A stretch of DNA of 64,000 nucleotides from Palsa-506 sp963836355. GTDB taxonomy: Bacteria > Actinomycetota > Actinomycetes > Streptosporangiales > Streptosporangiaceae. A program made the position numbers and the translations under genes. Positions 11,276-19,994 of this stretch are shown here, piece after piece (position 1 is the first letter of the stretch; each line of letters starts with the position of its first letter). Where the stretch lies: positions 310,001 to 374,000 of the forward strand of contig CAWIJO010000007.1 in NCBI GenBank assembly GCA_963836355.1. The letters are read 5' to 3'. The notes beneath the pieces were generated by a model. That model was given only the letters and a program-made list of their open reading frames with translations, searched no databases and was not told the DNA's origin.

Positions 11276-11322
11276 CGCATGGCGCACCCTGGTCATAGGG
11301 GCTATGAGAGCGAGGCACGGCA

Positions 11323-12778
11323 ATGCTAGACACGCTGATCCGGCGGATGGGCGAGATCTGCGGACCGGACGGCGTCGTCAGCGACCCGCAGGAACTGCGC
11401 ACCTATGAGTGCGACGGGCTGACCTCGCACAAGTGCAGTCCAGGCCTGGTAGTGCTGCCGCAGACGGCCAGCCAGGTCGCGGCGGTCGTCACCGAGTGCG
11501 CCAGGGCCCGCATCCCGTTCGTCGCCCGCGGCTCGGGTACCGGCCTGTCCGGCGGCGCGCTGCCCCGCGCCGACGGCGTGCTGATCGTCATGTCCAGGAT
11601 GCGGAAGATCATTTCGATCGATCCGGTCAGCCGCCGGGCGATCGTCGAGCCGGGAGTCACGAACCTGGCCGTGAGCAAGGCCGCCGAGCCGTACGGCCTG
11701 TTCTACGCGCCGGACCCGTCCAGCCAGGTCATCTGCTCGGTCGGCGGCAACGTCGCGGAGAACTCGGGCGGCGCGCACTGCCTCAAGCACGGCTTCACCG
11801 TGCACCACGTCACCGGGCTGCAGATCGTCACCGCCCGCGGTGAGCTGACCTGGCTCGGCGACGGCACCGGTTCGTCGGGCGGCTATGACCTGCTCGGCGC
11901 GTTCATCGGCTCGGAGGGCACGCTCGGCATCGCCACCAAGATCATCGTAAAGCTGACGAAGATCCCGGAGGCGGTGACCACGCTGCTGGCCGCGTTCGAG
12001 ACTACCGGGCACGGCGGCCAGGCGGTGTCCGCGATCATCGGCGCGGGCATCCTGCCGGCCGCGATCGAGATGATGGACGCACTGGCGATCGAGGCAGCCG
12101 AGGCGGCGGTCGCCTGCCGGTATCCCGCCGGGGCCGGCGCTGTGCTCGTCGTCGAGCTGGACGGGCCCGAGGCTGACGTCGAGCGGGAGACCGCCGCCGT
12201 CCGGGCGCTCTGCGAGCAGGCCGGGGCCACCGAGATCCGGGCCGCGCGAGACGCCGCCGAGCGGATGGCGATCTGGAAGGGCCGCAAGTCGGCGTTCGCC
12301 GCGGTCGGCCGGATCAGCCCGGCCTACATCGTGCAGGACGGCGTCGTCCCGCGCACTGCCCTGCCGAAGGTGCTCGACCGGATCGCCGAGCTGTCCGCGG
12401 AGGCCGGCATCCGGGTAGCGAACGTGTTCCACGCTGGCGACGGCAACCTGCACCCGCTGGTGCTGTTCGATGACGCCGCGCCGGAAGCCTGCGAGGCCGC
12501 CGAGGTACTGTCCGGCGCGATCCTGGACCTGTGCATCTCGCATGGCGGAATCCATCACCGGCGAGCACGGCGTCGGCGCGGACAAGTCCAGGTACATGAC
12601 GCGCATGTTCGGCGCCGACGACCTGGCCACCATGCAGCTGCTGCGCTGCGCGTTCGACCCGGCCGGGCTGTGCAACCCCGGCAAGATCTTCCCGACCCCG
12701 CGGCTTTGCGGCGAGGTTCCCGGCATCCGGCGCGCGCCGCACCCGCTGGTAGCTGCCGGAGAAATTGAGCAGTTCTGA
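11323..12778 (+). pseudogene. glcD: Glycolate oxidase FAD subunit GlcD, with a +1 frameshift near the 3' end
   Basis: FAD-linked oxidase of the VAO family. PCMH-type FAD-binding motifs are clear: PFVARGSGTGLSGGALP near residue 64, SVGGNVAENSGGAHCLKHG near 140 and GSEGTLGIATK near 198. The C-terminal oxidase domain carries NVFHAGDGNLHPL. Right after LDLCISHGG the frame breaks: an extra A at about 12547-12550 (GGAATCC) shifts reading. The expected ending, SITGEHGVG...DKSRYM through CNPGKIFPTPRLC, continues in another frame to a TGA at 12776-12778. Repairing one base gives about 485 residues, the normal GlcD length. It may be a sequencing error or a true lesion; the lost segment includes the conserved EHGVG site. 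Confidence 0.88.
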
Positions 12779-12807
12779 CATGATTTTTAACGGATCCTCG
12801 ATGGCTC

Positions 12808-14196
12808 GTGCCGATGACCGCTGAACGCCTCCCCAGGCAGCTCGACGCTGCGTGCGACGACGTCAGGCTCGCTACCGAGCAGGACGCTGTCGCCGGGACG
12901 GCACCGCGGTTCGTCGCCTCGCCGGGCAGCCTCGCCGAGGCGAGCGCGCTGCTGGCAGCGGCGGCCGGGCTCGACCTGGCCGTGCTGCCCCGCGGCACCG
13001 GGACCCGGCTGGCCTGGGGCAGCCCGCCGCGCCGCTGCGACCTGGTAGTGGACACGATGCGGCTGGACAGCGTGCTCGAGCACGAGGCCGGCGACCTGGT
13101 CGCGCGGGTGCAGGCCGGGATACGGATGGACGAACTGGCGCGGGTGCTCGGGAAAGCGGGCCAGCAGCTGTCCCTGGACGTCCCGGCCGCGCCGGACGGG
13201 GCCGGCCGCGGCACCGTCGGCGGGGTACTGGCGGCTGGCGCGGCCGGGCCGCGGCGGCTGCGCTACGGCACCCCACGGGACCTGTCGATCGGGATCACCG
13301 TGGTGCTGGCGGACGGCACGGTCGCGCATTCGGGCGGCAAGGTCGTCAAGAACGTGGCCGGCTATGACATCGGCAAGCTGTTCGCCGGCAGCTTCGGGAC
13401 GCTCGGCCTGATCGTCGAGGCCGCGTTCCGGCTGCACCCGGTACCGGCCGCCATGGCGTTCGTGACGCGCGAATGTGACGGCGTGGCGGCGGCACAGCAG
13501 GTGGTCAGCGCAGCCGTGGACTCGCCGTTGTCCCCGGCCGCGGCGGAGATCGACCGGACGGCCCGCGGCGCCCCGGTGCGGGTGTCGGTGCTGCTCGAAG
13601 GCGACAAGGCAGGCGTGGCGGAACGCTCGGCGCTGCTGCGGGACCGGCTCGGCGGCGGCGCGCGGATCTCGGCCAGCCCGCCGTCCTGGTGGGGCCGCAG
13701 CGCCGTCACCGGCGCGGGCGGCACGGCGGCGGGCGGCCCGGACCCGGACCGCCCGGCGGCGGGCGGCACGCTGCTGCGGATGACGTTCTGGGCCGCGGAA
13801 CTGACCGCCGTGCTGGACGTGCTCGATGCGGCGGCCCGCGCGGCCAGGCTGGATCCCTCCGTGGGCGGATCGGCGGCGGCCGGCGTCATCTACGCCTTCG
13901 TGCCTGGCGGCGCTGCGGCGGCCGCGGTCGCTGACCTGGTCGCGGCGCTGCGGGCCGCGGCGCCGCTGGGCGCCGCGCCGGGCAGCGGACCCGGACCGGG
14001 GGACGACGCCGCGGCGGGCGATGATGCCGGGCCGCCGTCGCGGGGCAGCGTGGTCGTGCTGCACGCGCCGCCGCAGGTCCGCGACGTGGTGGACGTATGG
14101 GGCCCGGTGCCGTCAGCCGGTCTGATGTGCGCGATCAAGGACCAGTTCGATCCCGGGCACCGGATGGCGCCCGGCCGGATGCCGGGCGGCATCTGA
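12808..14196 (+). CDS. glcE: Glycolate oxidase subunit GlcE (FAD-binding)
   Basis: A second VAO-family FAD-binding subunit, 462 residues. It has the GlcE-type motifs LAVLPRGTGTRLAWG (about 50-64), RGTVGGVLAAGAAGPRRLRYG (132-152), GGKVVKNVAGYDIGKLFAGSFG and the ending CAIKDQFDPGHRMAPGRMPGGI, where the last Arg-Met-Pro-Gly is typical of GlcE. GlcE is usually about 350 residues; the excess is Ala/Gly/Pro-rich linker in the second half. The start is GTG 12808 or ATG 12814. Its TGA overlaps the ATG of glcF by one base (TGATG), indicating translational coupling. Confidence 0.93.
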   Translation: MPMTAERLPRQLDAACDDVRLATEQDAVAGTAPRFVASPGSLAEASALLAAAAGLDLAVLPRGTGTRLAWGSPPRRCDLVVDTMRLDSVLEHEAGDLVARVQAGIRMDELARVLGKAGQQLSLDVPAAPDGAGRGTVGGVLAAGAAGPRRLRYGTPRDLSIGITVVLADGTVAHSGGKVVKNVAGYDIGKLFAGSFGTLGLIVEAAFRLHPVPAAMAFVTRECDGVAAAQQVVSAAVDSPLSPAAAEIDRTARGAPVRVSVLLEGDKAGVAERSALLRDRLGGGARISASPPSWWGRSAVTGAGGTAAGGPDPDRPAAGGTLLRMTFWAAELTAVLDVLDAAARAARLDPSVGGSAAAGVIYAFVPGGAAAAAVADLVAALRAAAPLGAAPGSGPGPGDDAAAGDDAGPPSRGSVVVLHAPPQVRDVVDVWGPVPSAGLMCAIKDQFDPGHRMAPGRMPGGI

Positions 14197-15641
14197 TGAC
14201 CAGCCAGCCCGCACCCGGCCAGCCCGCACCCGGCCAGCCCGCACCCGGCCGGCCCGCACCCGGCCCGGCTGGCGAGGCGGAACAGGTCCGGCCAATCGAT
14301 GAGTCCGGCGTGCTGCGCGGGCTGGTGAACGACTGCGTGCACTGCGGTTTCTGCCTGCCGGTCTGCCCGACCTACCAGCTCTGGGGCGAGGAGATGGATT
14401 CGCCGCGCGGCCGGATTCACCAGATCGGGCAGATTCTCGACGGCGCCGCTGGCACTGCCGCGACCGCCACCCACCTGGATCGCTGCCTGGGCTGTATGGC
14501 CTGCGTGCCAGCCTGCCCGTCCGGGGTCCAGTATGACCGGCTGATCGAGGCGGCCCGGTCCTGGGCGGAGGAACCGCCTGCCGGGTCCGGCCCGCCGCCA
14601 CTGCCGCCAAGGTCGCGCCGCGAGCGGGCGGTCAGGGCGGCGATCTTCGCGACGTTCCCCTACCCGGCCCGGCTCCGGCCGCTGCTCGCGCCGCTGCGTG
14701 CCGCCCAGGGCCTGCGACTGGACCGCCTGCTGGCCCGCACCGGGCTGGCGGAGCGGCTGTCCCCCGAGCTGGGCAGTGCGCTGCGGGTAGCGCCGGCCTG
14801 CCGCTGGTCGCCGGCCGGCCTCGCGCCCGGCCTGCAGCCCGGCCGGCGGCTGCCCGGCCGGATTCCCGCCAGGGGCCCCCGCCGGGCGGTGGTCGGGATG
14901 CTCACCGGCTGCGTGCAGCAGGTGTTCTTCCCCGAGGTCAATGCGGCGACCGCGCGAGTGCTCGCCGCCGAGGGCTGCGATGTCGTCGTCCCGGCAGGCC
15001 AGGGCTGCTGCGGCGCGCTGTCCCTGCACGGCGGCCGGAGGACGGAGGCGGCCAGGTTCGCCCGGCGGATCATCGTGGAGTTCGAGCGCGCCGGGGTGGA
15101 CGCCATCGTGGTCAACGCGGCAGGCTGCGGGTCGGCCATGAAGGAATACGGTGACCTGCTGTCCGGCCGTGGCGGCTGGGCGGCCCGGGGAGCAGCGCTC
15201 AGCGCGAGGGTCCGCGATTTCACCGACTTCCTGGCCGAGTTCGGCCCGGCGGCGGTGCGGCACCCGCTGCCGCTGCGCGTCGCATACCAGGACCCCTGCC
15301 ACCTCGGTCACGCGCAGCAGATCACTGCCCAGCCGCGGGCGCTGCTGCGCGCGATCCCCGGCCTGCGGCTGGCCGAGATCGCCGACGAGGCAACCTGCTG
15401 CGGCTCGGCCGGCATCTACAACCTGGTCCAGCCGGAGCCGGCCCGCCAGCTCGGCGAGCGGAAGGCCGCCGCGGTCGAGGCGACCGGGGCGCAATTGCTC
15501 GTCTCGGCGAACCCGGGCTGCACGCTGCAGATCTCGGCGGCGCTGGCCGCCCGCGGTGCACGGCTGCCGATGGCCCACATCGCCGAGGTCATCGACGCCT
15601 CGATCCGCAGTGTCCCGGTCAGCCGCCTGCTCTCCGGCTAG
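14196..15641 (+). CDS. glcF: Glycolate oxidase iron-sulfur subunit GlcF
   Basis: 481 residues from the ATG at 14196, which overlaps the glcE stop. After a QPAPG-repeat N-terminus there are two [4Fe-4S] ferredoxin motifs, CVHCGFCLPVCP and CLGCMACVPACP. Two cysteine-rich CCG domains follow (GQGCCGALSLHGG and ATCCGSAGIYN), each preceded by a conserved Cys/His region (LTGCVQQVFFP; DPCHLGHAQ). The protein passes electrons from the GlcD/GlcE flavin toward the respiratory chain. The order glcD-glcE-glcF downstream of aceB supports a glycolate-to-malate route. Confidence 0.95.
   Translation: MTSQPAPGQPAPGQPAPGRPAPGPAGEAEQVRPIDESGVLRGLVNDCVHCGFCLPVCPTYQLWGEEMDSPRGRIHQIGQILDGAAGTAATATHLDRCLGCMACVPACPSGVQYDRLIEAARSWAEEPPAGSGPPPLPPRSRRERAVRAAIFATFPYPARLRPLLAPLRAAQGLRLDRLLARTGLAERLSPELGSALRVAPACRWSPAGLAPGLQPGRRLPGRIPARGPRRAVVGMLTGCVQQVFFPEVNAATARVLAAEGCDVVVPAGQGCCGALSLHGGRRTEAARFARRIIVEFERAGVDAIVVNAAGCGSAMKEYGDLLSGRGGWAARGAALSARVRDFTDFLAEFGPAAVRHPLPLRVAYQDPCHLGHAQQITAQPRALLRAIPGLRLAEIADEATCCGSAGIYNLVQPEPARQLGERKAAAVEATGAQLLVSANPGCTLQISAALAARGARLPMAHIAEVIDASIRSVPVSRLLSG
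14205..14264 (+). repeat. 15-bp in-frame repeat at the start of glcF
   Basis: CAGCCCGCACCCGGC is repeated exactly at 14205-14219, 14220-14234 and 14235-14249, with a one-base variant at 14250-14264. It encodes QPAPG units in a disordered leader ahead of the first iron-sulfur motif. Confidence 0.9.
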
Positions 15642-15710
15642 CCCGGCCGCCGAACCGCCGATACCGCGCCGCCCCCGCCGACGTGATGGCTAAGCGAGGA
15701 GGAAATTCCG

Positions 15711-16481
15711 GTGGTTAGCTCGCTGTTTGACTTGTCCGGCCGCAGCGCGCTGGTGACCGGCTCCAGCAGGGGCATCGGCGCCGCACTGGCCGCCGGGCTG
15801 GCCGGGGCGGGCGCTGCGGTCGTGCTCAACGGCCGTGACCCTGGCGTCCTGGCGCGGGCCCGGGACGAACTGGCGGCCGTCACCGGCGCCACGGTGCACG
15901 CCGTCGCCTTCGATGTGACCGATCCAGCCGCGGTTGAGGCTGGCCTGCGCGACGCCGAGGCGGCAGCCGGGCCACTGGACATCCTGGTCAACAACGCCGG
16001 TGTGCAGCACCGCGAGCCGCTCCTCCAGCTGCCGGTGACGGACTGGCAGCGCCTCCTGGACACGAATCTGACCAGCGCCTTCATCGTGGGCCGGGCGGCG
16101 GCCCTGGGCATGACCGAGCGCGGCTACGGCAAGATCATCAATGTCTGCTCGGTGCTGACCTGGCTGGCGCGGCCAGGCACCGCCGGATACGCGGCGGCCA
16201 AGGGCGGGCTGGCGATGCTGACCCGCAGCATGTGCGCCGAGTGGGCGCGCAGCGGAGTGACCGCCAACGGGCTCGCCCCGGGTTACGTCGTCACCGAGCT
16301 CACCCGGGCGCTGGCCGACGACCCCGAGTTCGATGCGTGGCTGCGCGGTCGCACCCCGGCTGGCCGCTGGGCCCGCCCCGAGGATCTCATCGGCACTCTG
16401 GTGTGGCTGGCCGCCCCGGCATCGGATTTCGTCAACGGCCAGGTGATCGCCGTAGACGGCGGGCTGACCGCGGTGATCTGA
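15711..16481 (+). CDS. SDR family oxidoreductase (gluconate 5-dehydrogenase-like)
   Basis: 256-residue classical short-chain dehydrogenase. It has the Rossmann motif TGSSRGIG near residue 16, the NNAG motif, the catalytic Ser in NVCSV and YxxxK in YAAAKGGL, and the C-terminal INGQ-type segment VNGQVIAVDGGLTAVI. The closest resemblance is to gluconate 5-dehydrogenase / 2-deoxy-D-gluconate 3-dehydrogenases, but the substrate cannot be read from sequence. The GTG at 15711 has an AGGAGG Shine-Dalgarno. It lies 69 bases after glcF and may be its last co-transcribed gene. Confidence 0.9.
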   Translation: MVSSLFDLSGRSALVTGSSRGIGAALAAGLAGAGAAVVLNGRDPGVLARARDELAAVTGATVHAVAFDVTDPAAVEAGLRDAEAAAGPLDILVNNAGVQHREPLLQLPVTDWQRLLDTNLTSAFIVGRAAALGMTERGYGKIINVCSVLTWLARPGTAGYAAAKGGLAMLTRSMCAEWARSGVTANGLAPGYVVTELTRALADDPEFDAWLRGRTPAGRWARPEDLIGTLVWLAAPASDFVNGQVIAVDGGLTAVI

Positions 16482-16635
16482 GCAAAGGCGCTCCCGTCCC
16501 GGCCGTCCCGTCTCCGCCACGCTCGTCCCACCGACTCGTCCCGGCCGCCCCTCCCCCACCTCGCATGACGCAGCCGGACGCCAGTTAGACGTCCACCTGA
16601 CACTGCGATGGCGGCATATTGACTGCATTGCAGGA

Positions 16636-16663
16636 TTGACATACGTTTTTATGACGTCATTAT
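16636..16663 (+). promoter_or_regulatory. Promoter of the ribbon-helix-helix gene, leaderless
   Basis: TTGACA at 16636-16641 matches the -35 consensus; CATTAT at 16658-16663 is a fair -10 with a 16-base spacer. The predicted transcription start falls on the A of the ATG at 16670, and no Shine-Dalgarno precedes it, so the mRNA is probably leaderless. The region is AT-rich compared with its surroundings. Confidence 0.6.
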
Positions 16664-16671
16664 GACGTCAT
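16651..16671. promoter_or_regulatory. Double palindromic operator ATGACGTCAT
   Basis: Two copies of the perfect 10-bp palindrome ATGACGTCAT lie at 16651-16660 and 16662-16671, one helical turn (11 bp) apart. They cover the -10 element and the start codon, an ideal place for repression. Tandem palindromes a turn apart suit a ribbon-helix-helix dimer pair, so autoregulation by the downstream protein is likely but inferred. Confidence 0.65.
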
Positions 16672-17167
16672 GGAGCTGTCAGACTACACCGGCGCGCTGC
16701 GCGGCGAGCTTGCCGCCATCACGCGCTTTGCGAGCGAGGATGTCGCCCGCGCAGGGCAGATGTTGGCCGAGGCGCTGGACTCGCCGGTCCGCCTTACCCT
16801 GCTCGACGTGCTGTCGGCCGCCGCCGCCGAGATCACCGCGCACCTGGACGGGACCGTTGTCGAGGTCCGGCTGGCCGGCGGCGAGCCGTCGTTCGTCGTC
16901 TCCTCGGCGCAGCCGGCCGAGCAGGCCGAGCTGGGCCCGGCCGCGGCGGGCGACAGCGCCGATGAGTCCGGCACCGCGCGGGTCACCTTGCGGCTGTCCG
17001 AAGCGCTCAAGGTGCGGGTCGAAGCGGCCGCGGCCGAGGAAGGGCTGTCGGTCAACGCCTGGCTCATCCGCGCGGCGGCGCGAGCGCTGGACGGACCTGG
17101 CCAGGCCGGAGCGCAGCGATCCCGCCGCGGCGTAGGCCAGCGGATCACCGGCTACGCCCGCAGCTGA
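16670..17167 (+). CDS. HicB/Arc-type (ribbon-helix-helix) DNA-binding protein
   Basis: 165 residues. The N-terminal half resembles the HicB-like region of actinobacterial proteins (DYTGALRGELAAITRFAS). After an acidic linker, residues ~105-145 form a ribbon-helix-helix: RVTLRLSEALKVRVEAAAAEEGLSVNAWLIRAAARAL, with a beta strand of alternating side chains followed by two helices and the SVNAWL turn. No HicA toxin is adjacent; instead a DUF4097 gene follows after 40 bases. The operator on its start codon suggests autoregulation. It is probably a repressor that also controls the DUF4097 gene. Confidence 0.8.
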   Translation: MELSDYTGALRGELAAITRFASEDVARAGQMLAEALDSPVRLTLLDVLSAAAAEITAHLDGTVVEVRLAGGEPSFVVSSAQPAEQAELGPAAAGDSADESGTARVTLRLSEALKVRVEAAAAEEGLSVNAWLIRAAARALDGPGQAGAQRSRRGVGQRITGYARS

Positions 17168-17207
17168 CCACAAGCACCCCGCCCACCAGCAGCGAAGGAA
17201 CACCGCA

Positions 17208-18005
17208 ATGACTACCTGGGAATTTCCAGCTCCCAAGCCGATCAGCCTGGAAGCAAAGCTCCCGGCCGGCCGCGTCACCGTGCGCGCGGAGCCGGTAACG
17301 ACGGCCACCGTGACATTGACCTCTCGCTCCGGCCGGCGCGGCGAAGACCTCATCGCCGCCACGACGGTCGAGTTCGACGCGGGCGCGCTGACCGTGCAAG
17401 TACCCGATCGCGTCCGGCTGCTCAGCAGCACGCCGCTCGACCTGGTCGTGCAGCTGCCGAGTGCCTCATCGTGCACGCTGAAAGCGGCATCTGCCGACAT
17501 CCGCTGCAGCGGCGAGCTCGGTTCCCTCGATGCCCGCACGGCCAGCGGTGACATAACCGCCGAGCTGGTGACCGGGCGGGCCAGCATCAACACCGCATCC
17601 GGGGACATCGAGCTGGATGAGGCTGGTGACACCCTGCGGGTGACCACCGCGTCTGGCGACACCAGGATCGGCCGGGCCGGCGGTGAGGTGACGGCGAACT
17701 CGGCCAGCGGCGACCTGGCCATCGGCATCGCGGCAGGCTCTGCCAAGATCCGCAGCGCCAGCGGCGACGTCAGGATTGACTGCATCACGGCCGGCCGCGG
17801 CGACGTCAACACCGTTTCTGGCGATGTCAGCATCGCCGTCCCGGCCGGCATCGGCGTCTACCTCGATCTCTCCGCGATGACCGGCGAAGTCCGCAGCGAC
17901 CTGGAGCCCGCCGATAGCGACGGCGACGCCACGCTGAGCCTGCACTGCCGCAGCATCAGCGGGGACGTGCGCATCGCCCGTGCCGCCCAGCCCGCAGCCG
18001 GCTGA
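17208..18005 (+). CDS. DUF4097 family beta-strand repeat protein
   Basis: 265 residues forming a regular beta-repeat. The motif [AT]xSGD recurs about every 16-18 residues (TASGDI, TASGDIEL, TASGDTRI, SASGDLAI, SASGDVRI, TVSGDVSI, SISGDVRI), as in DUF4097/putative adhesin proteins that form a right-handed solenoid. There is no signal peptide or membrane segment, so it appears cytoplasmic. A GAAGGA Shine-Dalgarno precedes the ATG. It follows the ribbon-helix-helix gene and is probably in its operon. The family has no established biochemical role. Confidence 0.85.
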   Translation: MTTWEFPAPKPISLEAKLPAGRVTVRAEPVTTATVTLTSRSGRRGEDLIAATTVEFDAGALTVQVPDRVRLLSSTPLDLVVQLPSASSCTLKAASADIRCSGELGSLDARTASGDITAELVTGRASINTASGDIELDEAGDTLRVTTASGDTRIGRAGGEVTANSASGDLAIGIAAGSAKIRSASGDVRIDCITAGRGDVNTVSGDVSIAVPAGIGVYLDLSAMTGEVRSDLEPADSDGDATLSLHCRSISGDVRIARAAQPAAG

Positions 18006-18068
18006 TCAGCAGAATCCCGTGCTGCCTGCCCCAGGCAGCGAGCAGCAGACAGCGAAAGGCGCAGGACA

Positions 18069-18251
18069 ATGCATCCAAGGCACCCCTACCTGCTAGAACA
18101 GGCCGTCGCGCAGCAAGCCGCCCGGCTGCGGGCCAGCTCAGCCGCGGCCGCGTCGGCCAGCGGCGCCAGGCCTGGCCGCCGTCCGCTCCAGCGCCGCACC
18201 GGCTGGGCGCTGGTCTCCGTCGGACTGTGGCTCGCCACCGGCCGCGCGTGA
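18069..18251 (+). CDS. Small conserved-type membrane protein, 60 residues
   Basis: A short ORF with a GAAAGG Shine-Dalgarno in a context like that of the DUF4097 gene upstream. It has an N-terminal His/Pro/Tyr segment (MHPRHPYLLEQAVAQQAARL), an Arg/Ala middle and a C-terminal hydrophobic segment ending GWALVSVGLWLATGRA. Actinomycetes encode many such small proteins with the same helix-basic-hydrophobic layout, often as the third gene of clusters like this one. Function is unknown. It ends 10 bases before the convergent dapF stop. Confidence 0.6.
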   Translation: MHPRHPYLLEQAVAQQAARLRASSAAAASASGARPGRRPLQRRTGWALVSVGLWLATGRA

Positions 18252-18261
18252 CCGCCATGAG

Positions 18262-19257
18262 TCAGCAGCCGTCAGCCCCGGCGCACGCCAGCCAGGCATC
18301 GTCTAGCTCGCCCTCGGCGACGATGATGGCCGACCCGGTCAGCAGGCTCGCGGTCCCTAGCAGGGTAACCGCGAGCCTGCCGCCGGGCACGTCCACGGTC
18401 CAGGTGCCGTTGGCGGTCTCCGGGATTACGGCTGGCCCGGCGCCGGTGCTGGCGCCGGGAGCGGCGGCGACCGCCGCGGCGACCGCGGCGGCGACGGCCC
18501 CGGTGCCGCACGACCTGGTCGGGCCCGAGCCCCGCTCATATACCCGCATCTCCGCCTGGCGGTCGCCAGTGACCCGCGTCACCTCGACATTCGCGCCGCC
18601 GGGAAATTCCGCGGGGTCGAGCAACGGCGCCGTGGACAGGTCAAAGCCCGCCACCGGGTCCGCCACGAGCACCGCCAGATGCGGGTTCCCCAGTGAGATC
18701 CGCAGGCCGGCGTACTCCAGCCCGCCGATCACCGTCCGGCCGGGCCCGAGTATCGCCGGAACGCCCATCTCCGCGGTAATCGAGCCGTCCGGCTCCACCC
18801 GCACCTTCCGCGGGCCCGACCTGGTTGCCACCGTGAAGGCCAGATCCCGTACCAGGCCATGGTCTAGCAGGTAGCGAGCGAATACCCGGATACCGTTGCC
18901 GCACATCTCGGCGACGCTGCCGTCCGCGTTGCGGTAGTCCATGAACCACTCGGCAGCCGGCTCGCCGCCACCATCCAGGTCATCCCCGGGCCACCAGAAG
19001 CCGTCCCCCGGCCGGTGGCCGGCGTCCGGCTGCCCGGTCCAGGCTCCGGCCCGCCCAGTGCCCTCGGCACCCCTTTGGCCACCGCTGCCGCGCTCCTGCG
19101 CGGCGGCCAGGACGATCCGCAGCACGCCATCCGCGCCGAGCCCGGACCTGCGGTCGCACAGCCGGGTGATCAGCCCCGGTTCCAGGACGAGATCGTCCTG
19201 GAAGTCGGGCAGCAGGACGAAGTCGTTCTCCGTGCCGTGCCCCTTGGCGAACCGCAT
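18262..19257 (-). CDS. dapF: Diaminopimelate epimerase
   Basis: 331 residues. Both catalytic cysteines are visible in their motifs, EMCGNGIRVFARYL and TRSCGTGAVA; the N-terminal F..GHGTENDF and LGADGVLR motifs are also typical. It interconverts LL- and meso-diaminopimelate for lysine and peptidoglycan. The protein is about 40-50 residues longer than usual because of a Gly/Trp-rich insertion (about residues 52-98) just before EWFMDYRNADGS. It is the last gene of the miaB-miaA-dapF minus-strand group; hflX, its common neighbour, is not adjacent. Confidence 0.96.
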   Translation of the reverse strand: MRFAKGHGTENDFVLLPDFQDDLVLEPGLITRLCDRRSGLGADGVLRIVLAAAQERGSGGQRGAEGTGRAGAWTGQPDAGHRPGDGFWWPGDDLDGGGEPAAEWFMDYRNADGSVAEMCGNGIRVFARYLLDHGLVRDLAFTVATRSGPRKVRVEPDGSITAEMGVPAILGPGRTVIGGLEYAGLRISLGNPHLAVLVADPVAGFDLSTAPLLDPAEFPGGANVEVTRVTGDRQAEMRVYERGSGPTRSCGTGAVAAAVAAAVAAAPGASTGAGPAVIPETANGTWTVDVPGGRLAVTLLGTASLLTGSAIIVAEGELDDAWLACAGADGC

Positions 19258-19478
19258 CCTCCGATGGTAATGATCTCGCTGCCGCGCTCGGTGCCGCTGG
19301 TGAAATCTAGCTGCTCAGGGCGGTGCCAGCCGGGCCGCCGGGCGCGGGGCTGGCAACGGCCCGGCCGTTAGCTGGCCCGGGTGCGGCCTGCGGGCCGGCC
19401 GACGCTGCGCCGGCAGCGCGCCGCCGGGCCGCGCCGTCCGCGGCCGGCTCGCCCGGCTGGTTCGGGCTGCCAGTGCCG

Positions 19479-19994
19479 TCACCGTCCGGTAACGCCGTCG
19501 ATGCTCTCCCTGAGCAGGTCGGCGTGGCCGTTGTGCCGTGCGTACTCGCCGATCATGTGCACGTACACCATGCGCAGCGAGAATTCCTCGCCCCCCACGT
19601 CGAGGGTGTCGCCGAAGGCCATGCCCGCGACGGCCTCGTCGGCGCGGCGCCACTCGGCCTGCAGGCGCTCCAGATAGTCGCTGGCCGCTGCGGCCCGGCC
19701 GTCGTCGAAATCGGCGTCCTTGCCGCGGGCTGGGTCGTACATGGGCTCGACCGGCTGCCTCGCCGCCCGCTGCCGGAACCAGATCCGCTCGACCTTGGCC
19801 AGGTGCCGGACCAGGCCGAGCAGCGACAGGTTCGACGCCGGGACGGGACGGCTGGCGAGCTGCTCGCCAGTCAGGCCCGCGCAGATGTTCAGCAGCGTGA
19901 CGCGCTGCCAGTTCAGGTAGCCCTCGAGGATCGGCCGGTCGGCACCGCTCAGCGGTCCGTCAACCGGGCACGGGGCCGGTGCCGTCCAAGTCAT
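19479..19994 (-). CDS. DinB/DUF664 family protein
   Basis: 171 residues from the ATG at 19994 (an in-frame extension to 20063 exists but is poor). The DUF664 pattern is present: LNWQRVTLLNICAGL near the start, SLLGLVRHLAKVERIWF with a metal-type His, and the C-terminal VYVHMIGEYARHNGHADLLRE carrying two more His. These three His form the DinB-fold metal site. The family includes thiol-dependent S-transferases with mycothiol or bacillithiol, but its substrate is not predictable. It sits between miaA and dapF on the same strand, which is not the usual arrangement. Confidence 0.85.
   Translation of the reverse strand: MTWTAPAPCPVDGPLSGADRPILEGYLNWQRVTLLNICAGLTGEQLASRPVPASNLSLLGLVRHLAKVERIWFRQRAARQPVEPMYDPARGKDADFDDGRAAAASDYLERLQAEWRRADEAVAGMAFGDTLDVGGEEFSLRMVYVHMIGEYARHNGHADLLRESIDGVTGR

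Noticed and set aside
9897..11402. A 501-codon minus-strand frame over aceB
   Set aside because: Antisense to an unambiguous malate synthase; composition only.
13890..15578. A 562-codon minus-strand frame over glcE/glcF
   Set aside because: Antisense to cysteine-cluster motifs that are certain; no protein character.
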